Assembly (NCBI GenBank): GCA_037133915.1
Contig: JBAXND010000004.1
Span: 62,001 to 126,000 of the forward strand
Source of the DNA: Bacteroidota bacterium
Lineage (GTDB): Bacteria > Bacteroidota > Bacteroidia > Bacteroidales > CAIWKO01
Direction: 5' to 3'
DNA: 64,000 nt
The notes under the pieces are model-generated. The model saw nothing but the letters and a program-made list of their open reading frames with translations. It was not told the DNA's origin and did no database searches. The position numbers and the translations under genes are program-made. Shown in pieces: positions 8,904 through 16,746 of this stretch (within the stretch, counting starts at the first letter, position 1; every line of letters begins with the position of its first letter).

Positions 8904-8911
8904 CAAAAGTA
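8904..8911 (-). promoter_or_regulatory. -7 promoter element for the GT2-ECF sigma pair
   Basis: TACTTTTG on the minus strand matches TAnnTTTG, 16 bp before the GT2 ATG. The rest of the 232-bp gap to tgt shows no gene or RNA. Confidence 0.45.
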
Positions 8912-9096
8912 TTTTTATAGTACACATATTACACCCTTAATTAAAAAACTTATAAACCTGTAAATGTTAAAATGTAGCATTATCAAAATAAGCCTCCCTG
9001 TAAGACTTCTATTCGAACAAAGCTGTGTGTCTGTAAAATCGGGATGAGGTAGTGCGGCCTGCTGCTTCGCATAGTTAACACTACCATCATTTGAAT

Positions 9097-9104
9097 TATC
9101 TTTG
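9097..9104 (+). promoter_or_regulatory. -7 promoter element for tgt
   Basis: TATCTTTG is a perfect TAnnTTTG, 15 bp before the ATG at 9120. It contains the in-frame TTG at 9102 that would otherwise look like a start codon. Confidence 0.55.
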
Positions 9105-9119
9105 CCAAAATTTTATTGC

Positions 9120-10250
9120 ATGAAATTCTCTCTTACGGGAACTGATACAAAATCGTCGGCACGAGCCGGCGTGATGGAAACCTCACATGGCTCTATTGAA
9201 ACGCCCATTTTCATGCCGGTGGGAACAGCCGGCACAGTGAAAGCAATACATCGCAGAGACCTTAGTGACGACATCCACGCGCAAATAATATTAGGAAATA
9301 CCTACCACCTTTTTCTTCGTCCAGGTCTTGATATTCTGAAACGGGCAGGTGGATTGCATGGCTTCGCAGGCTGGACGGGACCAATTCTCACCGACAGCGG
9401 CGGATATCAGGTATATTCTCTCACTGAAATGCGCAAAATTCAGAAAGACGGTGTTGAGTTCCGCTCTCATATCGACGGCTCAAAACACACCTTTACACCC
9501 GAAAGTGTGATGGATGTGCAGCGCATTATTGGTGCCGATATCATGATGGCTTTCGACGAGTGCACTCCCTTTCCATGCGAATACGACTATGCACGAAAAT
9601 CAATGGAAGTAACGCATAAATGGTTACAGCGCTGCTGTGATCATTTTGATAAAACAGAACCGCTTTACGGTCATAGTCAAACACTATTTCCCATAGTGCA
9701 AGGAAGTGTGTACCGCGATCTTAGAATACAATCGGCAGAAGCCATTGCAGCTCAATGTCGCGAGGGAAATGCTATCGGAGGCTTGTCTGTAGGCGAACCG
9801 GCCGAAGTAATGTATGAAATGACGGAACTCGTTTGCGGCATTCTTCCGGCTGATAAGCCGCGTTACCTTATGGGCGTAGGCACTCCGGCAAATATTCTTG
9901 AAGGCATTGCATTGGGAATCGATATGTTTGATTGTGTGATGCCCACACGAAACGGCCGTAACGGCTGGCTTTTCACAAGCGAAGGCGTAATAAACATCCG
10001 CAATGAAAAATGGAAAGATGACTTCTCTCCGATTGATGCAAATGCAAACTCATACGTGGATGTCCATTATACCAAGGCTTATCTGCGTCACCTGTTTGTT
10101 GCCGGCGAAATGCTGGGTGCTATGATAGCCAGTCAGCACAACCTCGCTTTTTATCTCTGGCTCGTTCGTGAAGCCCGAAAGCACATCCTTGACGGGACAT
10201 TCTCATCATGGAAAGATGCGATGGTAAAGAAAGTAAGCAGCAAAGTTTAA
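9120..10250 (+). CDS. tgt: tRNA-guanine transglycosylase (zinc-cysteine-less form)
   Basis: 376 residues from the ATG at 9120; the six-residue longer reading starts inside the promoter element. It exchanges guanine 34 of GUN-anticodon tRNAs for a deazaguanine in queuosine synthesis. Core motifs are intact: MPVGTAGTVK, LGNTYHLFLRPG, the LTDSGGYQV loop with its catalytic aspartate, FDECTPFP, IQGSVY, GGLSVGEP and FDCVMPTRNGRNG (second aspartate). The family's zinc site, CxCxxC before AYLxHL, here reads ANSYVDV, so all three cysteines are missing while the later histidine (SQHNLAFY) is kept. It converges on a QueA paralogue 20 bp away. Confidence 0.96.
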   Translation: MKFSLTGTDTKSSARAGVMETSHGSIETPIFMPVGTAGTVKAIHRRDLSDDIHAQIILGNTYHLFLRPGLDILKRAGGLHGFAGWTGPILTDSGGYQVYSLTEMRKIQKDGVEFRSHIDGSKHTFTPESVMDVQRIIGADIMMAFDECTPFPCEYDYARKSMEVTHKWLQRCCDHFDKTEPLYGHSQTLFPIVQGSVYRDLRIQSAEAIAAQCREGNAIGGLSVGEPAEVMYEMTELVCGILPADKPRYLMGVGTPANILEGIALGIDMFDCVMPTRNGRNGWLFTSEGVINIRNEKWKDDFSPIDANANSYVDVHYTKAYLRHLFVAGEMLGAMIASQHNLAFYLWLVREARKHILDGTFSSWKDAMVKKVSSKV

Positions 10251-10270
10251 TGAAATCCGAAGTGAATTTT

Positions 10271-11494
10271 TTATGCTTTTTTGAAAAAAAGGCAGGAATC
10301 GCCGTAGCTTAAAAACCGGAAATCGTGTGATAAAGCATAGGCATATGCCTCGCGCCATGCCTCACCCACAAATGCGGCAATGAGCAGCAGTAAGGTGCTT
10401 TTGGGCTGATGAAAATTAGTTATAAGTACATCGGCAGAACGAATCTGATAGCCAGGAACAATCATAAGCTGTGTGCTTGCATGAAAGGTTTCGATTCCCG
10501 ATTTGTCCATATAATGCAGCAGTGCCGATGCTGCCTGCGTCATTTCCACTTCAACAGTATCCTTATCTTTATAAGCATCCCATTGTTCCAAATGATTCAC
10601 CGGATTGCCGTTTATGATGCAACCACAGCCAAGATGGTAAATAGTTTCGAGCGAACGCAGTGTGGTAGTTCCTACGGCAATAATTTTTCGTGAGCCTTTT
10701 GTTGCAATAGCGTTGAGCAATTCACGGCGAATTATTATTTGCTCATTATGCATACTGTGTCCACTCACCATATCAGACGATACAGGTTTGAACGTGCCGG
10801 CACCCACATGAAGCGTAACCGCAGCTGTTTGAATATCTTTTTCAGCAAGAGATTTAAAAACACTTTCCGTAAAATGCAACCCGGCAGTTGGCGCAGCAAC
10901 AGAGCCATCATGGGCTGCATATACCGTTTGGTAACGCGAAACATCATCCGCGGTTGCAGCGCGTGTCATGTATGGAGGCAAGGGAACCTGCCCCGTGTTC
11001 TGCAACACTTCGGCAAAAGTAAGATTGTCCGGTTCCCAGCTTAAGCGAATGATGCGGGTTTCAGCTTCAGTACCCAGCATTTCGGCATGCAGTAAATATT
11101 CCGAGCCATCAATACTGAAACTCATGGTAAGGGCTCCCGATTTCCATTTGCGCGCATTTCCAACCATGCATTTCCATTCGCACCAGCCTTTTTGCTGCAT
11201 GGCATGCTGAATCTCACGTTCCGGCCCGTGAGGCTCAATGCAAAATATTTCAATGGCCGCACCGCTGGGTTTTGTAAACAACAAACGTGCGTGAATGACT
11301 TTGGTATCATTAAAAATAAGGATACTTTCAGATGGAAGATGATTGCTGATATTTATAAAAACATCTTCTGAAACAGTATCTTGATTCAGGATAAGCAATT
11401 TTGAACAATCGCGCTTTTCAAGACCTTGACGGGCAATTTTTTCATCGGGCAAACCGTAGTCATAATCCGCTATTGCAATATCGGGAAGCATCAT
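10271..11494 (-). CDS. QueA-like S-adenosylmethionine:tRNA ribosyltransferase-isomerase, long paralogue
   Basis: 407 residues, about 50 longer than typical QueA. QueA transfers and isomerises the ribosyl part of SAM onto preQ1-tRNA to form epoxyqueuosine. The motifs are close to the enterobacterial ones: [80 protein letters not shown] and SYGDSCLF. The additional length lies in insertions around residues 85-110 (acidic/basic loop) and 275-310. A second, standard-length QueA is encoded at 53.96 kb. This one lies beside tgt, which supports a tRNA-modification role, but division of labour between the two is unknown. Confidence 0.88.
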   Translation of the reverse strand: MMLPDIAIADYDYGLPDEKIARQGLEKRDCSKLLILNQDTVSEDVFINISNHLPSESILIFNDTKVIHARLLFTKPSGAAIEIFCIEPHGPEREIQHAMQQKGWCEWKCMVGNARKWKSGALTMSFSIDGSEYLLHAEMLGTEAETRIIRLSWEPDNLTFAEVLQNTGQVPLPPYMTRAATADDVSRYQTVYAAHDGSVAAPTAGLHFTESVFKSLAEKDIQTAAVTLHVGAGTFKPVSSDMVSGHSMHNEQIIIRRELLNAIATKGSRKIIAVGTTTLRSLETIYHLGCGCIINGNPVNHLEQWDAYKDKDTVEVEMTQAASALLHYMDKSGIETFHASTQLMIVPGYQIRSADVLITNFHQPKSTLLLLIAAFVGEAWREAYAYALSHDFRFLSYGDSCLFFKKA

Positions 11495-11558
11495 GGTATC
11501 CTTGATAAAAGTAATCGGTAGAAATTTCAGGATGCGAAAGTACTAAAGAAACGGGATA

Positions 11559-11813
11559 TTATATCACGCTCAGCGCATCCGAGATGTCGATTTGCTCGTA
11601 GTAATGAGCAAATACATCTTCTGATGAAATAATTTCCACCCTTTCAATCTTGGTAAGATTAGGATGATACCATATCTCAACGTAGAAATCATCAATCATA
11701 TAAAGCCGTACCTGGTAGTACAGATAATTCCGCCGACCAAGGTCATCGCCCAATTCAAAGGTTTTATGAACCTTTTCGGTCATGGGCAGCCTGTCAAATT
11801 CTTCCAGCGTCAT
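11559..11813 (-). CDS. Small conserved-looking protein of unknown function
   Basis: 84 residues, acidic and soluble, no signal peptide. The pattern is an N-terminal helix (LEEFDRLPMTEKVHKTFELG) followed by beta strands with NYLYYQVRLYMIDDFYVEIWYHP, and an acidic helical C-terminus. I have seen similar 80-90-residue hypothetical proteins with a LYxIDDFYVEV core in this phylum, but know no function. It stands between the QueA paralogue and nadD on the same strand with gaps of 64 and 117 bp. Confidence 0.7.
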   Translation of the reverse strand: MTLEEFDRLPMTEKVHKTFELGDDLGRRNYLYYQVRLYMIDDFYVEIWYHPNLTKIERVEIISSEDVFAHYYEQIDISDALSVI

Positions 11814-11930
11814 TCAGTAAATTTTGGGTAAATATAAACGATAAAAGAAGAGGAAAACAAGCATCGAAAGGTTATTTTTTTCTAAATATTTCGCAAAACA
11901 CTCATTATGTGATAATTGAGTGATGCAAGA

Positions 11931-12536
11931 TTATTCACCAAAACGCTCAGAATAAAAATGCATTTCTTTGATATACTTATATACCGTGGGCTGCAGCATA
12001 TAACTGACATCTTTTTTCCCGGCAATGGCATGCCGGATAAAGGTTGAGGAGATTTCCATCAGTGGAGCCTCCGTCCATAGTACGGATGGATGTGTACGAA
12101 ATTCGCCTCCATCAAAACCGGGACGCGGATATATATATAGCGTATGTTCGCTGAGTATCTTTTCATAATTCCTCCATTTATTAAAGGTTTGAAGGTTGTC
12201 GGAACCCATAATAAGCGCAAATTGTCTGTTGGGATATTTCTCCATCAGTGCCGCCAGTGTATTCACAGTGTAACTTGGGCGAGGAAGTTTAAATTCTATG
12301 CCGGAAGATTTGAAGCGGCGGTCGTCTTCAATAGCAATATTAACCATGGCCAGACGATGCAAATCGCCCAATAATGACTCTTTTTTCTTAAGCGGATTTT
12401 GTGGCGAAACCACAAACCAAACTTCATCCAAATCAGTAAATCCGGCCATGTAACTTGCGATTACCATATGCCCTGTGTGGATAGGATTAAATGATCCGCA
12501 AAACAGACCGGTTTTTATGATTTTTTGCAATGCCAT
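11931..12536 (-). CDS. nadD: Nicotinate-nucleotide adenylyltransferase
   Basis: 201 residues. It adenylates nicotinate mononucleotide with ATP to give deamido-NAD. The nucleotidyltransferase signature GLFCGSFNPIHTGHMVIA is at residues 10-27, with WFVVSPQNPLKK next, IMGSDNLQTFNKW in the middle, and the C-terminal ISSTFIRHAI loop (the ISSTxxR motif). Length is standard. It acts downstream of NadC, encoded 10 kb away. The gene is preceded by recO after 37 bp and has its own TAnnTTTG element in that gap. Confidence 0.97.
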   Translation of the reverse strand: MALQKIIKTGLFCGSFNPIHTGHMVIASYMAGFTDLDEVWFVVSPQNPLKKKESLLGDLHRLAMVNIAIEDDRRFKSSGIEFKLPRPSYTVNTLAALMEKYPNRQFALIMGSDNLQTFNKWRNYEKILSEHTLYIYPRPGFDGGEFRTHPSVLWTEAPLMEISSTFIRHAIAGKKDVSYMLQPTVYKYIKEMHFYSERFGE

Positions 12537-12553
12537 GAATAAATACTTGTGGT

Positions 12554-12561
12554 CAAATATA
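12554..12561 (-). promoter_or_regulatory. -7 promoter element for nadD
   Basis: TATATTTG on the minus strand matches TAnnTTTG, 17 bp before the nadD ATG in the recO-nadD gap. Confidence 0.45.
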
Positions 12562-12573
12562 AAAAAAATCCTG

Positions 12574-13299
12574 CTAGCTCATCACTTCTGTAAGCACTGA
12601 CAAGGATTTCATTTCGCCAAATCCTGCAATATGCATTTTATAATAACTTACAATACCGGCAAGCAATTCCTGTCGCTGGTTTTTCCCTATATTCAAGGTG
12701 CCGAAACTGCTGTAATCGCAATGTATTAGCATATTGAGATGCTTTGCGGAAATTCCATCAAGAGAACTTTCGGGCTGCGAATTCAAACTGCAGAACACGC
12801 CTTCACCAAGATTAAAGAGCGGTGTAGTTTCGGAATATTCTCCGGAAGGGTAAAATCCTAAATATCGGGAGAGTTTAACGGCAAAGAGCAGATGAAAATT
12901 AGCCGTGTTATCATTTGTGGTATCCAGTAACTGTATGGAATGGAACAGAAAATCAAACAGGTGTTGGTTGGGCTCTTCTTCGCGGACAGATTTAAGGATA
13001 AGCTCATTGATGAACAATGCTACCGAGCTTTTGCGGATATCGAAAGGAATGCCGGTGAAAGAACAGACAGGCGACAATTCCCGCAAATGCTGCAGACCGG
13101 CATTATCACGATTATTAAAAACAATTTCAACCAGACTCAGGTGCTGCAAATGTATTGATCTGATCTTTGCATTTTTTTTCCGGGCACCGTGAATCATGAA
13201 CGATTTAAGTCCCGCGCCGGCAGTGTAAATTTTAACGATAAGTGCCGTTTCAGAGTATTTTATCTGCTGAAGAACAATGCCGCGGCTGGTTTGAAGCAT
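12574..13299 (-). CDS. recO: DNA repair protein RecO
   Basis: 241 residues from the ATG at 13299; this gives the expected start MLQTSRGIVLQQIKYSE with the N-terminal OB fold beginning at once, whereas the longer frame adds 11 residues. RecO anneals single strands and, with RecR, loads RecA onto SSB-coated DNA. The OB segment (ALIVKIYTAGAGLKSFMIHGARKK) and the helical C-terminal domain are recognisable; the zinc-finger cysteines of some RecO proteins are not evident, as is common. It follows porZ by 57 bp on the same strand, a pairing I recognise from other Bacteroidota. Confidence 0.9.
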   Translation of the reverse strand: MLQTSRGIVLQQIKYSETALIVKIYTAGAGLKSFMIHGARKKNAKIRSIHLQHLSLVEIVFNNRDNAGLQHLRELSPVCSFTGIPFDIRKSSVALFINELILKSVREEEPNQHLFDFLFHSIQLLDTTNDNTANFHLLFAVKLSRYLGFYPSGEYSETTPLFNLGEGVFCSLNSQPESSLDGISAKHLNMLIHCDYSSFGTLNIGKNQRQELLAGIVSYYKMHIAGFGEMKSLSVLTEVMS

Positions 13300-13356
13300 G
13301 AAGAATATTTTTTGAAAATGCTTATTTCGCAAGGAAAGGCGATGACAACTGCGGCG

Positions 13357-15672
13357 TTAATTTATGATCAATATCTTGGTCACCATTTTTTCTTTGGCAT
13401 CTTCGCTGCTGCAGAAAACGAGGTACACCCCTGATTTTGCTTTTTTACCATCGTAGTTACAACCGTTCCAGATGGCCTGCCCGCCCTCGGCTTTCGTTTC
13501 ATAGATTAGCGTTCCGGTAATATCTGTAATCTTTACAATGGCATCGGTAACCAATCCCTTAATTCCGATAGAGCCGGTATAGCCTTCACGAACAGGATTC
13601 GGGTAGGCATAAACGCCTTCAAACTTTTCACTTCCGGCCGTTGCAAATCCACGGTATGAAATAATTCCTTTTGCAGTTCCAAAGTACACTTCACCGGTTT
13701 GTTCATTGATAACAATGCTAGTGATGGTATTTGAAAGCAGCGGACTGTTTTCAACGGTAAAGTGCTGCAACTCCTCTGTACCGTCGGCACTCATCAGAAA
13801 TACGCCGGCCTTTTCGGTGCCTATCCATTTTTTATTTGAGCCGTCAACGGTAATGGCAGTAACTGTTTCGAATTCCAACAGGTGCTGTGCGGTGCTGTCC
13901 TGAACAAGAGTAATTACCTGAGCATCGAAATTCTGACCGCTGAACATATTTTCGGGGCTATAAAAAACAGCAATTCCTTTGTCGGTTCCAATCCAGACCT
14001 CACCATCCCTGTCACAGGCAATGGCTGTCACATTATCGCTGGGCAGGTTACCGTTACCAAGCCCTGTATGCAAGACTTTTGAATGGTCGTCTGATTTATC
14101 GCTGAGTGTATTATTATCAGAAAATACCACGAGCCCATTGTATCGCGTAAGCAGCACCCATTTGAAGTTATTTTTATCAATCATTACGGTACTTGCCCGG
14201 GCATCGCTGCTGGCAACTCCCACATTATACGAATCCCAGGTTCCGTTCGGTTTAAGCACTTTTAACAGCTTGTCGCTTTGCGAATTTGACATCCACAGAT
14301 TATTGTCTTTATCAAAACATAAACCGCCAACGCCAAGCCATGTCCCTGCACCCGGTCTTTGAAGCGGGCTGTTTGTGTAAGTGTAAACCTGCGTAAGAAT
14401 TCCACCATTAAATTCGCATAGCCCGTTACCCCATGATCCGGCATACATTCTATTCGTGTTCGATGGGTCAATTGCAACTGAAAGAATATCAAAAATGGTA
14501 TCGAGTGATGGATTAGCATCTTTGAGGGTGAACCACTTTTCTCCGATAAAGGCATAAGGTCCGCGGACGTTATAGGCATTTCCCCACGATGAGCCTATGC
14601 TGCCGGGAGCGACATACAGAGCACCGTCTTTACAGTCCATACTAAAAACGTCGGTACTTCCGGGTCCGTTGAGTTGTATTTCTTCATTGTCCCATCCTTT
14701 ATGAACCATAAGCCCGCGATTTCCGTCGGCAATCCAAACCTTGTCTTCTTCATCGGTAAGAGCAGCACTTGGCTGTGGATCGCCCGGATTGTAAGACCAG
14801 ACGATATCCATAATGGAATCGGGATTAAAATAGATTACCGCATTGGTATTGTAACAAACATGCAGACGATTCTGAGAAACCCGCATATTGCTCACATCAT
14901 CAATACGGGTTATATCAGCACGGGTCCATCCGCTTCCATTGTTTTTAAAAAGCGTATCCAGTCCGTAACCCGGCACAACCCTGTTTGCAAAAACAGTTCC
15001 TTGAAAGGATGCAATTGAATTGTAGGAAGCGTCAGGACTGTTAAGTGTTGTATCTTTTGTCCAATTTGCATAATTCGCAAGATTGGGACTATTGAAGTTC
15101 GCAACATAAATGCCTTTTTCTGTAGCCGCGTACAACTTTGAACCGTCGAAAGCCAGATCCAGCACGTCTATAGCATTCCCTCCCGGACCAATATACCATG
15201 TTTCGCGAATCTCATCACGGGTTAAGTCAAGAACTACAATGCCAAAACCACAAGCAAAATATGCGTAATCGCCAATAAAAATAACATTATTGATGGTTTT
15301 ATTTCCGTATAGCTGTTTACGTTTTATGTCCGAAATATTGGTGATACCGCTGCCCTCTCTTAAAAGGTCAATATTGGCATTTTTATAAGCTATTACCAGC
15401 GTTTTGTTTGACGCGCTATATTCAATTGTGCTCAATTCAACGTCAGAAAGACCATTCACACGGTTCAGCATGTTGACGCTGTTATCTTCCTTATTGTAGT
15501 AAAAAAGAGAATAGGGTGTAGCACAATAGATATGCTTACCAATCTGCGCCACATTGATGCATTTTTTATAAGGAAGGTGTACGCGCCAGTTGCCAAGACT
15601 CACTTCTTGAGCGATACCGACAATAGGTAACAATATTACCGAGACAAACAGAATCAGGATATTTTTTCTCAT
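13357..15672 (-). CDS. porZ: Type IX secretion system protein PorZ
   Basis: 771 residues, close to the length of Porphyromonas PorZ. A signal peptide (about 1-21) is followed by WRVHLPYKKC and two beta-propeller domains with repeated blade motifs such as YCATPYSLFYY, LYAATEKGIYVAN, VWIADGNRGLMV, VWIGTDKGIAVFY and KWIGTEKAGVFLM. A C-terminal T9SS domain of about 80 residues (AYPNPVREGY, then SGVYLVF and MVTKILIIN) ends the protein. PorZ works at the outer surface with the PorU sortase, delivering the anionic lipopolysaccharide attached to T9SS cargo. The recO neighbourhood supports the call. It has its own upstream promoter element. Confidence 0.88.
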   Translation of the reverse strand: MRKNILILFVSVILLPIVGIAQEVSLGNWRVHLPYKKCINVAQIGKHIYCATPYSLFYYNKEDNSVNMLNRVNGLSDVELSTIEYSASNKTLVIAYKNANIDLLREGSGITNISDIKRKQLYGNKTINNVIFIGDYAYFACGFGIVVLDLTRDEIRETWYIGPGGNAIDVLDLAFDGSKLYAATEKGIYVANFNSPNLANYANWTKDTTLNSPDASYNSIASFQGTVFANRVVPGYGLDTLFKNNGSGWTRADITRIDDVSNMRVSQNRLHVCYNTNAVIYFNPDSIMDIVWSYNPGDPQPSAALTDEEDKVWIADGNRGLMVHKGWDNEEIQLNGPGSTDVFSMDCKDGALYVAPGSIGSSWGNAYNVRGPYAFIGEKWFTLKDANPSLDTIFDILSVAIDPSNTNRMYAGSWGNGLCEFNGGILTQVYTYTNSPLQRPGAGTWLGVGGLCFDKDNNLWMSNSQSDKLLKVLKPNGTWDSYNVGVASSDARASTVMIDKNNFKWVLLTRYNGLVVFSDNNTLSDKSDDHSKVLHTGLGNGNLPSDNVTAIACDRDGEVWIGTDKGIAVFYSPENMFSGQNFDAQVITLVQDSTAQHLLEFETVTAITVDGSNKKWIGTEKAGVFLMSADGTEELQHFTVENSPLLSNTITSIVINEQTGEVYFGTAKGIISYRGFATAGSEKFEGVYAYPNPVREGYTGSIGIKGLVTDAIVKITDITGTLIYETKAEGGQAIWNGCNYDGKKAKSGVYLVFCSSEDAKEKMVTKILIIN

Positions 15673-15697
15673 TTTAGCTTGCTGGGATACTTAAGTG

Positions 15698-15705
15698 CAA
15701 ATTTA
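15698..15705 (-). promoter_or_regulatory. -7 promoter element for porZ-recO
   Basis: TAAATTTG on the minus strand matches TAnnTTTG, 25 bp before the porZ ATG. Confidence 0.45.
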
Positions 15706-15770
15706 ACCCGAATAATTCAGGATAACTGCAAAAAAGAGAATTTATTGCAGATTGGCAGGCACAATAACAA

Positions 15771-16736
15771 TCAATTTTTGCTGTTTTTTTTTAGATTTTC
15801 ATGCTTTTTATTGACCAGATAAACGCCAAACAGAATCAGGAATATCCAGACCAGGTATACCACTTCGAACACTTCACCATCGCCGATTCCCCACATCAGC
15901 GATACGACCGGCATCAGATACGTGACGCTTGCCGCAAATACAACATTGGTGCGTTTAATCATCATGTTATACAACACAGTCGCAAGGGCAGTGCCCACAA
16001 TTGCAAGAATTGCTATATAACCGAAGCTGACAAGTGCTGCGCTACCGGAGATTAAAACGGGTATAAACGGAGTAAAACCAAAAAGATACATGGCGGCAAA
16101 AGGGCCGATGGCAAAAAATGCAAATGAGGCAATGGTAAGCGAATCGGTGTTCTTAAGATAGCGCTTGATGATATTCAGGTTAAGCGCGTACAAAATTGTT
16201 GCAAGCAGTATGAAAATACCGTAGTGAAAGTTAAAAATAAAGTCTTTGCCCCCACTCATACTCAGCAATCCGGCAGTGCCCGCCAGACCAATAAAAACAC
16301 CTGCTGCATTGTACCATTTCATCTTATATTTAAAAAAAATCAAACCAAGCACCATGGTTGATAATGGTGTTAATGAATTCAGAATGCCCGCAGTAGAACT
16401 ATCAATGCCTGTTTGGGCGTAGGTAAAAAGAAATGCCGGAATGCCGTTTCCGGTAATGCCTGTCAGCGTAATCAATCCGAACTCTTTAAGCGTGATGCGT
16501 TTCATGCGCATGAATGCTACCGGCATTAGCACGAGTGAAGTAAGCATAATGCGGATTGCCGCCACCTGCGACGATGCATAGCTGTCGAGACCCCGCTTCA
16601 TCAAAATAAAGGAACTGCCCCAGATAAGGACCAGAACAAACAGCAATAACCAATGCGATATGCCGGACTTTTTCAATTCATTGTTTGTTATAAAAAAGGT
16701 TCCATCTTTATGAGAAACGGAACCCTTTTCAGTCAA
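15771..16736 (-). CDS. EamA/DMT-superfamily transporter (first of two)
   Basis: 321 residues with about ten hydrophobic segments arranged as two five-helix EamA repeats. The repeat signatures are visible: LVLIWGSSFILMKRGLDS at the start of the first and the TVLYNMMIKRTNVVFAASVTYLMPVVS segment in the second. Such proteins export or import small metabolites; the substrate cannot be told. The C-terminus is lysine-rich. It follows yidC by 10 bp and is likely on its transcript. A second EamA protein lies at 48.6 kb. Confidence 0.9.
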   Translation of the reverse strand: MTEKGSVSHKDGTFFITNNELKKSGISHWLLLFVLVLIWGSSFILMKRGLDSYASSQVAAIRIMLTSLVLMPVAFMRMKRITLKEFGLITLTGITGNGIPAFLFTYAQTGIDSSTAGILNSLTPLSTMVLGLIFFKYKMKWYNAAGVFIGLAGTAGLLSMSGGKDFIFNFHYGIFILLATILYALNLNIIKRYLKNTDSLTIASFAFFAIGPFAAMYLFGFTPFIPVLISGSAALVSFGYIAILAIVGTALATVLYNMMIKRTNVVFAASVTYLMPVVSLMWGIGDGEVFEVVYLVWIFLILFGVYLVNKKHENLKKNSKN

Positions 16737-16746
16737 TTTTTATGCA

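Noticed and set aside
8888-9096. Possible tRNA or small RNA in the gap before tgt
   Set aside because: No cloverleaf, T-loop GTTCRA in the right place or stable hairpin could be found by eye.
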